Part shown: piece by piece, positions 1 to 5,037 of the stretch
How the letters are laid out: each line of letters begins with the position of its first letter
Position numbering within the stretch: the stretch's first letter is position 1
NCBI GenBank assembly: GCA_964493075.1
Contig: CAZBNU010000231.1
Span: 1-6,468, forward strand
DNA from: SLFT01 sp964493075
GTDB taxonomy: Bacteria; Hydrogenedentota; Hydrogenedentia; Hydrogenedentales; CAITNO01
Direction of reading: 5' to 3'
Length of the DNA: 6,468 nt
Made by a program: the position numbers and the translations under genes
The notes under the pieces: generated by a model
Database searches by the model: none
Told to the model about the DNA's origin: nothing
The model's input: only the letters and a program-made list of their open reading frames with translations

Positions 1-352
1 TCCTTTCTTCAAGGCGTACCTTTTCCAGCAGCAGGGCATCGAAATAGACCGGGTTCCCTTCCTTATTACGCCAGGTGTTTTCAACCATAATTTCGTTGAT
101 GACCCCGCCTTCTCTTGCCCAGCGGTTGTTGTTGCCTTGGTGGGAGGTGGCGCCCAGCGCCCAAAGGCGCACTTCGGAGGATGCATTGCCGCCCAAAACC
201 GGTCGATCTTGTGCCAGCACAACGCTGATACCTTCACGGGCTGCGGTGATGGCACAACAGACTCCCGCAAGGCCGCCGCCAATAACCGTCAGGTCCGCCT
301 GTATTGAAACGGTTTTTAATTCCCGCGACAAGGCGGGTTCGGCAATATACAT
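1..352 (-). CDS. FAD-dependent oxidoreductase, N-terminal part (runs off left edge)
   Basis: This is a partial gene; the first 117 codons are visible and the frame stays open to the window edge. Residues 20-49 form a Rossmann FAD-binding fold: a beta strand (DLTVIGGG), the dinucleotide motif G25-G-G-L-A-G30, a helix (VCCAITAAREG), a second strand (SVVLA) and D49. They are followed by RPVLGGNASSE (residues 50-60). This pattern is typical of the FAD_oxidored family (PF12831 type), soluble flavoproteins often labelled heterodisulfide-reductase-A-like. The substrate cannot be told from this part. The ATG at 352-350 shares its A with the upstream symporter stop (TGATG), so the two genes are almost certainly co-transcribed and translationally coupled. 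A Shine-Dalgarno-like AAAGGGA lies at 369-363, inside the last symporter codons. I infer that it oxidises the imported solute or a derivative. Family assignment is firm; function is not. Confidence 0.88.
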   Translation of the reverse strand, partial: MYIAEPALSRELKTVSIQADLTVIGGGLAGVCCAITAAREGISVVLAQDRPVLGGNASSEVRLWALGATSHQGNNNRWAREGGVINEIMVENTWRNKEGNPVYFDALLLEKVRLEER

Positions 353-2079
353 CAGTGGGGGTTCCCTTTGCGTTGTAAGGCAATGGATACAGCAAGCACG
401 GCGGCAATCAAAAGTAGTATCCCGCCAAAAACAGCCAGTAACATGGGTTTCTTTTCCGAAAACGGCATCAAGGAAAACATGAGCGCGGCACAGGCAAAAA
501 GCCAGCCACTAACAATCATGGCAGGCAGGTCGCTGGCTTGACAGCTAATGCCGCTGCGTTCTGTTTCCGCAACCAGGCTGGCCACTTTGTTCCAGCCGTC
601 CGCGGTTGTTGTTGATTTGACCTGCATAAAGGACAGCACCAACAACGGCACGACCACTCCGATGAGTAAATCCACCGTGGTACCATTATTTGCCATCCAG
701 TCGGCCAGCACTTGTAAATTTTCGTTTACGAGCCAACCGCCTTGCGCCAGCCCCATTTTACAGAGGACGCCCAAGGCAAAACTGATACTGGCAGTCATCC
801 ATATCGCTTTGATCGTGATCCGTTTGCTGAAAAGTCCCCACAAGGTTGGCGCCAGCAAGGGCCCCACCATCAGACTCGTAATGGAAACAATGATCTTTTC
901 TGCGCCGCCCAGATAAGGAATGGCCAATGCCACGCCAACCAATACAGACCCCAACGCAATGGTAAACACACGCCCCATCTGAACCAGTTTTTTGTCTGTG
1001 GCGTTCGGTTTGAAAAGGCGGCGATAAAATTCATCTGTCAGTACACCGGCAAACACATTGAGTTGGGAACTCACCATACTGCCAGTTGCCGAGAACATGG
1101 CCGCCACCAGCAGACCCACCATGCCGACAGGCAGCACGGATTGACAGGCTAAAATATAGGCTTGTTCAGGTGCGGCATCAGGATTAATCGTGCGGTATAT
1201 CATAGGGGGCAGCAACCACACAATAGGACTTACCAAGTAGAGAACACCAAAAAGATAGGTGCTTTTTCGGGCATCTTTTTCATTGGGAACACAGATGAAG
1301 CGCTGTACGAACGCCCATTCAGCACCAATCATGAAGAAATGGATCAATACCCAGCACATCATAAAAAACCAGGTATAGTTGTCGCTGGTCAGCGCAAAAA
1401 ATCCTTCGGGTGCTTTCTCTATAAATGCTGAAATGCCTCCAACCTGCCCAAAGGCCAACGGAATAACAAATAGTACCGCAAGATTCAACACAATGAACTG
1501 AAGTACATCGGTCATTAGCACGGCCCAGAGTCCGCCTGCCATAGTATACGCCACCACGATACCGCCGAAAATCAGTATTGCCCAGTTCAGCGATAGGTTT
1601 CCAGTGGACGGATCGCAGAAAGGATTGCCCGCTGGCAGCGGCATTAGCGCCACCAGCACGACCGATAACGAATAAAGGGAAACACCGACCCCCACAATGC
1701 GGAATGCCATCATGGCCCAGGTATAGAATTGCACGGCCGCTGCGCCAAACCGCAGTTCAATAAATTGTGCCGGTGTTTTTACCCCAAGTTTCTTCCAATG
1801 CCCCGCAACAAAATATCCCGCCAACAGTGCGGCAACACCATAACAGAGATTAATAATCACCGCTACAAAGCCATGTCTATACGCGATACCACCCCATACA
1901 ACAAATGTACCGGCAGAAAACATCGTCATGAACGCGCTTAGCCCAGAAGTCCACCAAGGGGATTGGCCTCCCGCAGTAAACATATCGGCAGCATTTTTGT
2001 TTTTCCACGACAGCCCAACACCGACAAGAACAATCCCGATCAGGTAGGCCGCTAGAACGATATAGTCTATGCTTTGCAT
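352..2079 (-). CDS. Sodium:solute symporter (SSS/SLC5 family)
   Basis: This 575-residue inner-membrane protein uses the Na+ gradient to import a small organic solute; the substrate is unknown. It begins with the usual first helix (IDYIVLAAYLIGIVLVG, residues 4-20) and has about 13-15 hydrophobic segments. The SSS signature is at 181-195 (AGGLWAVLMTDVLQF). The serine-rich TM8 segment at 330-341 (SATGSMVSSQLN) matches the region that forms the Na2 sodium site in LeuT-fold SSS proteins. Two further hydrophobic segments (about 522-540 and 546-567) extend the C terminus beyond a short SSS core. The ATG at 2079 fits the family N terminus but has no Shine-Dalgarno sequence; a promoter lies so close that the mRNA may be leaderless. 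The gene is coupled by TGATG to the downstream FAD oxidoreductase and faces a divergent IclR regulator, the usual arrangement of a regulated catabolic unit. Sugars, sugar acids and other carboxylates are possible substrates. Confidence 0.95.
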   Translation of the reverse strand: MQSIDYIVLAAYLIGIVLVGVGLSWKNKNAADMFTAGGQSPWWTSGLSAFMTMFSAGTFVVWGGIAYRHGFVAVIINLCYGVAALLAGYFVAGHWKKLGVKTPAQFIELRFGAAAVQFYTWAMMAFRIVGVGVSLYSLSVVLVALMPLPAGNPFCDPSTGNLSLNWAILIFGGIVVAYTMAGGLWAVLMTDVLQFIVLNLAVLFVIPLAFGQVGGISAFIEKAPEGFFALTSDNYTWFFMMCWVLIHFFMIGAEWAFVQRFICVPNEKDARKSTYLFGVLYLVSPIVWLLPPMIYRTINPDAAPEQAYILACQSVLPVGMVGLLVAAMFSATGSMVSSQLNVFAGVLTDEFYRRLFKPNATDKKLVQMGRVFTIALGSVLVGVALAIPYLGGAEKIIVSITSLMVGPLLAPTLWGLFSKRITIKAIWMTASISFALGVLCKMGLAQGGWLVNENLQVLADWMANNGTTVDLLIGVVVPLLVLSFMQVKSTTTADGWNKVASLVAETERSGISCQASDLPAMIVSGWLFACAALMFSLMPFSEKKPMLLAVFGGILLLIAAVLAVSIALQRKGNPH

Positions 2080-2099
2080 GGTGCTATAATAGCATCATG
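2077..2099. promoter_or_regulatory. 23-bp near-perfect palindrome, candidate operator in divergent promoter region
   Basis: The core TGCTAT-A-ATAGCA (2082-2094) is a perfect 6+1+6 palindrome. It extends outward through one mismatched pair (G81/T95 of the 2000s) to CATG on both sides, so 10 of 11 arm pairs match. It covers the -10 of the symporter promoter and the symporter start codon, and also contains an extended -10 (TGCTATAAT) on the plus strand. IclR-family dimers usually bind short palindromes in divergent control regions, so this is the best candidate site for the adjacent regulator. The left arm GGTGCTATA recurs at 2156-2164 over the regulator's own -10. Caution: TGCTAT is also part of other -10 elements in this window. 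Confidence 0.5.
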
Positions 2100-2114
2100 C
2101 GGCGGGAGGGTCAA
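2086..2114 (-). promoter_or_regulatory. Promoter of the symporter operon, predicted leaderless
   Basis: On the minus strand a -35 TTGACC (2114-2109), a 17-nt spacer and a -10 TATTAT (2091-2086) preceded by TGC give a near-consensus extended -10 sigma70 promoter. Six bases (AGCACC) separate the -10 from the ATG at 2079, so a start at the usual distance falls on the A of the start codon. This agrees with the absence of a ribosome binding site. The elements are visible in the sequence; their use is inferred. Confidence 0.6.
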
Positions 2115-2137
2115 ATCATCAAAGCCTCAGCGACATA

Positions 2138-2166
2138 TTGCTTTCCCCTTATGCCGGTGCTATACT
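2138..2166 (+). promoter_or_regulatory. Promoter of the IclR-family gene
   Basis: A weak -35 TTGCTT (2138-2143), a 17-nt spacer and an extended -10 TGCTATACT (2158-2166) predict a start near 2173, just ahead of the AGGAG ribosome binding site and 15 nt from the GTG. A second extended -10 on the same strand, TGCTATAAT at 2082-2090, has no recognisable -35 and could give a longer transcript. Confidence 0.5.
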
Positions 2167-2175
2167 CAATCAGAC

Positions 2176-2180
2176 AGGAG
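2176..2180 (+). promoter_or_regulatory. Ribosome binding site of the IclR gene
   Basis: AGGAG is placed 7 nt before GTG at 2188. It decides the choice of this GTG over upstream TTG codons in the same frame. Confidence 0.7.
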
Positions 2181-2187
2181 CGTATTC

Positions 2188-2967
2188 GTGGACAAAATTC
2201 CATCCAAAGGCATCACGCGGCGCGCCAAGCCGCCGGCGCAAATCAATCACAGTATCCGTGACGCTATTGAGTGCTTGCTTGAAATTGCCGCGCAGGAACA
2301 CCCCGTTGGAAGTCGGGAACTGGCACGGCGGCTGGGTCAGAACCATTCACGCATCAACCGTATTATCAGTATGCTATCCTATATGGGGCTGGCCGATCAG
2401 ACCCCTGATCGAAAATATATTGCCGGTTCCGGCTTACTGGTGTTGGCCAGCCTCAGCTTACGCGGGTCGCCCTTATACCGGTGTGCGATGCCTCATTTGG
2501 AAGTTCTGGGCGATGCCACCGGCTACCAGGTAGCCTTGGGGATGCGCTGGCGTACCAACGTAAGTTATTTGTTTCATGGCCATACCCAATACCATGCGGC
2601 GCTGGGAATCGCAGCGGAAAAACTGTACCCCGCCAATGAGTCCAGTATCGGTCTGGCCCTGTTGGCCCAACTTCCAAAGGAAGATGTAGAACAGTTATAC
2701 GCTCAGGCTGTCCCGTACACCGCCAGCCCTGACGCTATGCAGGGGCTGTTGGAACATTTGGAACTGGTCCGCCGCCAGGGGTATGCAATTGCCCTCAACC
2801 ACCGATCCATCGCCGTCGCCCTGGGAAAACCGGCGGTTGCCGGAATTGCCCTTTACCATTCCGAAGAGCAGCCGGAATTGCCCAAAGACCCCGCTATTCG
2901 TGCGGGGTTGGTAAAACAATTGCACACAACGGCAGACGGCATCCTGTTGGATATATCCCGAGGATAA
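2188..2967 (+). CDS. IclR-family transcriptional regulator
   Basis: This 259-residue protein is within the usual IclR length. Residues about 20-80 form the N-terminal winged helix-turn-helix: HSIRDAIECLLEIA, then the recognition part VGSRELARRLGQNHSRINRI, then the wing ADQTPDRKYIAG. Residues about 85-250 are the effector-binding domain (MPHLEVLGDATGYQVALGM, SSIGLALLAQLP, LVRRQGYAIALN and GIAVALYH-like strands). The start is taken as GTG at 2188 because AGGAG (2176-2180) sits 7 nt upstream and the domain begins soon after; the same frame is open further upstream but has no signal there. It is divergent from the symporter operon and probably controls both that operon and itself in response to the imported compound or a metabolite. 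Whether it represses or activates cannot be read from the sequence; the palindrome over the symporter -10 favours repression. Confidence 0.92.
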   Translation: MDKIPSKGITRRAKPPAQINHSIRDAIECLLEIAAQEHPVGSRELARRLGQNHSRINRIISMLSYMGLADQTPDRKYIAGSGLLVLASLSLRGSPLYRCAMPHLEVLGDATGYQVALGMRWRTNVSYLFHGHTQYHAALGIAAEKLYPANESSIGLALLAQLPKEDVEQLYAQAVPYTASPDAMQGLLEHLELVRRQGYAIALNHRSIAVALGKPAVAGIALYHSEEQPELPKDPAIRAGLVKQLHTTADGILLDISRG

Positions 2968-3047
2968 AACCGCTGTCTCAAACCTATCCTGATGAAGCAC
3001 CTGCTGGGAGGGCCGCACTGACCCATGAGACAAGAATGAGGCGGTTT
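2967..3047. repeat. Split inverted repeat after the IclR gene
   Basis: AAACCGC-TGTCTCA (2967-2980) is complementary to TGAGACA (3026-3032) and GCGGTTT (3041-3047). This gives two consecutive 7-bp stems interrupted by an 8-nt bulge (AGAATGAG) on the right side, with 45 nt between the inner arms. It starts on the IclR stop codon. No T-tract follows, so it is not a standard intrinsic terminator. It could be an mRNA 3' structure protecting the regulator transcript or the remnant of a small inverted-repeat element. The rest of 2968-3253 holds no gene I can support. Confidence 0.45.
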
Positions 3048-3214
3048 GTCGAGAGTGGCTTAGCGATGCGGCTTTTGCGTGTAAAATTCAGATTAGGGTT
3101 ACGAACGAAAACGCTGGTGCAATACATGTTCCGGTCGAGGCGATCTCTCCTCTTATACAAAACGAGACTGTGTGACGTTTTTGTCAAGGTTCACGCTGCA
3201 CCGGGTGACCGGGT

Positions 3215-3238
3215 AAACATCGGTTTCGACCAATGTTT
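3215..3238 (-). terminator. Possible terminator of tRNA-Val
   Basis: Read on the minus strand, AAACATTGGT and ACCGATGTTT form a 10-bp stem (one G-U pair) closed by a CGAA tetraloop, beginning 15 nt after the tRNA CCA. A small hairpin (TTTCA-CCCC-TGAAA) lies between. The T-run is only three long, so strength is doubtful. On the plus strand the same stem carries a C-A mismatch and a TTCG loop followed by TTTT. Confidence 0.4.
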
Positions 3239-3253
3239 TCAGGGGTGAAACGA

Positions 3254-3330
3254 TGGTGGGCGATACTGGACTCGAACCAGTGGCCTCTGCCGTGTGAAGA
3301 CAGCGCTCTAACCAGCTGAGCTAATCGCCC
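3254..3330 (-). tRNA. tRNA-Val (anticodon CAC)
   Basis: The minus strand folds into a complete 77-nt cloverleaf. The acceptor stem is GGGCGAT/ATCGCCC, the D-stem is GCTC/GAGC with loop AGCTGGTTA, the anticodon stem is CTGTC/GGCAG with loop TTCACAC, and the T-arm is ACTGG-TTCGAGT-CCAGT. Loop positions 34-36 are CAC, which reads the valine codon GUG. The discriminator is A and the 3' CCA is encoded. No tandem tRNA and no duplicated 3' end (which would suggest an integrated element) was seen. Confidence 0.97.
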
Positions 3331-3530
3331 ACAGAGGAAGTGAATGATAGCATATATGGAAGAATGGGGTCAACTGGTTTTTCTGGGGAAGATACCACAG
3401 AATTCGGGCAAATACACTTTCGCAGGAATAGTAGAAGAACATCCGGCGTTTATCAGGGAAGGGTGGTCAGGAAGTGGACTGTACCGAATTCAAAAACGGA
3501 GATGTTTCAACCAGATAGGATGAAGAAAAA
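3331..3530. other. Intergenic leader region upstream of tpx
   Basis: About 200 bases between the tRNA and the peroxidase gene. The left end carries the tRNA promoter. An 8-bp inverted repeat, GAATTCGG (3400-3407) with CCGAATTC (3484-3491), could close a large hairpin in the tpx leader. I could not identify a convincing plus-strand promoter for tpx here. Confidence 0.35.
3344..3373 (-). promoter_or_regulatory. Promoter of tRNA-Val
   Basis: On the minus strand a -35 TTGACC (3373-3368), an 18-nt spacer and an extended -10 TGC-TATCAT (-10 at 3349-3344) predict a start about 7 nt before the mature tRNA 5' end, a plausible short leader for RNase P removal. Confidence 0.65.
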
Positions 3531-4031
3531 ATGGCTACGATTACATTGCATGGCAATCCTTTTAACACCTGTGGCGAACTACCTGCATCGGGCCAGGCAG
3601 CACCGGACTTTACCCTCACCAATACGGACCTGGCAGAGTGTGGTCAAGCCGATTACACCGGAAAAACCATTGTGCTGAATATCTTCCCAAGCATTGACAC
3701 GCCCGTATGTGCCACAGCAGCCCGACAGTTTAATGAAAAGGCCGCAGCGCTTCAGGATACAGTCGTACTGTGCGTCTCCCAGGATCTTCCTTTTGCTTTG
3801 GGTCGTTTTTGCGGCGCTGAGGGACTTGAAAACGTAACCGCCCTCTCGGCATTCCGCCATCCCGAATTTGGCAAGAACTACGGCGCCACCATCGTTGACG
3901 GCCCGCTGGCCGGACTTCTTGCGCGCGCCGTTGTGGTTATTGGCAAAGACGGTAAAGTGGCTTACACCGAACTCGTGCCGGAAATCGCCCAGGAACCGGA
4001 TTATGATGCTGCCCTCAAAGCCATAGGGTAA
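3531..4031 (+). CDS. tpx: Thiol peroxidase (Tpx, atypical 2-Cys peroxiredoxin)
   Basis: This 166-residue cytoplasmic peroxidase reduces hydrogen peroxide and organic hydroperoxides using thioredoxin. The length matches the family exactly. The active-site loop SIDTPVCATAARQFN (54-68) has the catalytic T57 and peroxidatic C60. The resolving cysteine is C94 in GRFCGAEGLENV, and R132 (ARAVVVIGKDG) matches the conserved active-site arginine. VVLCVSQDLPFA (78-89) is also a family hallmark. C60 and C94 correspond to C61 and C95 of the E. coli enzyme; three more cysteines (14, 37, 81) are present. The ATG at 3531 has AGGA at 3517-3520 and gives the standard N terminus (ITLHGNP...). It stands alone on its strand, with the tRNA divergent upstream and a 91-nt gap to the next gene, so it is probably a single-gene unit. 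No OxyR-like or other regulatory site was recognised. Confidence 0.97.
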   Translation: MATITLHGNPFNTCGELPASGQAAPDFTLTNTDLAECGQADYTGKTIVLNIFPSIDTPVCATAARQFNEKAAALQDTVVLCVSQDLPFALGRFCGAEGLENVTALSAFRHPEFGKNYGATIVDGPLAGLLARAVVVIGKDGKVAYTELVPEIAQEPDYDAALKAIG

Positions 4032-4055
4032 TGTACGCCCGTTGTTCCTGAAATA

Positions 4056-4064
4056 TGCTATAGT
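4056..4064 (+). promoter_or_regulatory. Extended -10 upstream of the repeat-protein gene
   Basis: TGCTATAGT matches the extended -10 form seen at other promoters in this window. No -35 is recognisable 17-18 nt upstream. A start near 4071 would leave a leader of about 52 nt before ATG 4123. Confidence 0.35.
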
Positions 4065-4122
4065 TTGTGTAGGTTACGGCTTGACATACTGCACAACTCC
4101 ATGTTTACAAGGAACACAAGAA

Positions 4123-4908
4123 ATGAAGGCATTACAAATAAGCGGCATGCAGCGTATAGCAACATTTTTGTTTATTTGTCTGCTTGTTGCACTTTATGGG
4201 GCCGCTACAGCGGACGAAACGGTCTGTATTTCCTTGTCCCGCACCGTAAGCGTCTCTCATTATGAGTCGGAACAGGAAATCGTCGTAGAATTGGCGATCC
4301 AGAATACTTGTGATGAGGCGCTCAGTTCTCTGGGTATCAGCGAGTCGCTTCCTGCAGATTGGCAATTTATCGCCGGTGAAACCATCAGTGGCGCTTCGCC
4401 GGTGCAGTGGCTGGCGCCCGGATCTGTAGATAAACTGGAGATATTCTGGATTACTGTTCCTGTGTTTCCCGTGGTATTGCGGTACACGGTGAAAGCAGCT
4501 GAAGCAATGACAACCCCCGCTGCTTTTTCCGGTTATGCCGTATTTTCATTTTCAACTGGAAATCAGCAGATTTCCAATCCAGTTGAAACTACCTTGCCTC
4601 CGGCAATAGTAGCCGAGGGAGAAGGTGAAACGGTGGAAGGCGAACAGCGCGAGGGGGAAGGTGAAACAGAAGGAGAAACGGTGGAAGGTGAACAGGAAGG
4701 AGAACTTCTTTTGGAAGGTGAGCCGGTTGAAGGAGAAAAAGAAGGAGAAACGATTGAAGACGAAGAAGGGGAGGGTGAAAACGAGGCATCCGTGGGATGC
4801 TGTCGTCGTCAATATCCAAATCAAACAGCAAGGGGACTTGAAAAGCGTTTCCTATTTGCTGGCGATGCTCTGTTGTTTTTCGGCAGTTTACTTTTTTTTG
4901 TTGTATGA
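4123..4908 (+). CDS. Secreted/membrane-anchored protein with Glu-Gly-Glu repeat linker
   Basis: I do not know a function for this 261-residue protein, but its layout is clear. Residues 1-30 are a Sec-type signal peptide (basic start, hydrophobic ATFLFICLLVALYG, AATA just before D31). Residues 31-160 look like a small extracellular beta-sandwich (EIVVELAIQNTC, SLPADWQF, EIFWITVPVFPVVLRYTVKA, SGYAVFSF), similar in style to domains in surface proteins of PVC-like bacteria; C35 and C63 might pair. Residues 165-221 are an acidic linker built on GE/EGE/VEGE units. G225-C226-C227-R-R, a short spacer, KR and a hydrophobic helix (243-261) end the protein, like a C-terminal sorting or anchoring signal. 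ATG 4123 is chosen because AAGGA (4109-4113) lies 9 nt upstream; ATG 4147 is an alternative. The gene follows tpx after 91 nt, with no evident functional link. The final T8 run (4892-4899) makes the last residues sensitive to a 1-nt indel. Confidence 0.8.
   Translation: MKALQISGMQRIATFLFICLLVALYGAATADETVCISLSRTVSVSHYESEQEIVVELAIQNTCDEALSSLGISESLPADWQFIAGETISGASPVQWLAPGSVDKLEIFWITVPVFPVVLRYTVKAAEAMTTPAAFSGYAVFSFSTGNQQISNPVETTLPPAIVAEGEGETVEGEQREGEGETEGETVEGEQEGELLLEGEPVEGEKEGETIEDEEGEGENEASVGCCRRQYPNQTARGLEKRFLFAGDALLFFGSLLFFVV
4615..4785 (+). repeat. Purine-rich EGE-coding repeat tract
   Basis: The coding strand is almost entirely purine and encodes residues 165-221. A 21-bp unit coding ETVEGEQ occurs at 4627-4647 and 4675-4695 with one difference (GGC/GGT), 48 bp apart; a more diverged copy (ETIEDEE) starts at 4747. 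This suggests growth by in-frame slippage or unequal exchange. Confidence 0.75.
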
Positions 4909-5037
4909 GGTGCGCACTTTAATGACGTAAAATAGATGCCCCACTGGGTGCTCTCTAGTCGTCAAAAGCCGACTGCCGCTTTCGCAGGCCTACCTTTTCT
5001 GGTGCGCCATTTTTATGTTGGAATGCTTCATGTACAT
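4909..5037. other. Convergent intergenic region without a clear terminator
   Basis: The space between two convergent genes would normally hold a terminator. Only weak hairpins are visible: AGTCG/CGACT around an 8-nt loop near 4957-4974, and CTGC/GCAG around 4974-4988 followed on the minus strand by a TTTT. Neither is convincing. Confidence 0.25.

Noticed and set aside
742..1152. Plus-strand open frames within the symporter gene (also 548-916 and 1162-1431)
   Set aside because: They are shadows of a clearly recognised minus-strand membrane protein and show no domain or ribosome binding site.
3218..3239. Plus-strand terminator for the IclR transcript with TTCG loop and TTTT tail
   Set aside because: On this strand the stem has a central C-A mismatch, while the minus-strand reading pairs throughout. 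I therefore assigned it, weakly, to the tRNA.
3036..3248. 70-codon open frame on the plus strand after the IclR gene
   Set aside because: No ribosome binding site, no recognisable domain, an odd arginine-rich composition, and it overlaps the inverted repeat and the terminator-like hairpin.
3254..3330. tRNA gene as an integration site for a mobile element
   Set aside because: No duplicated tRNA 3' end, integrase or phage gene was seen nearby.
4081..4109. Promoter with perfect -35 TTGACA and a 17-nt spacer to TTTACA
   Set aside because: The -10 matches at only three positions and transcription would begin after the AAGGA ribosome binding site, so it could not serve ATG 4123. It could only serve the alternative ATG 4147.
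4042..4122. Longer version of the repeat protein starting at TTG 4042
   Set aside because: No Shine-Dalgarno sequence precedes it, and it would put 27 unrelated residues before a clean signal peptide. AAGGA before ATG 4123 explains the start better.
4552..4831. Antisense open frames rich in Phe/Leu/Pro opposite the repeat tract
   Set aside because: They are a by-product of the purine-rich EGE codons, which contain no antisense stops. No start signal or family resemblance was seen.
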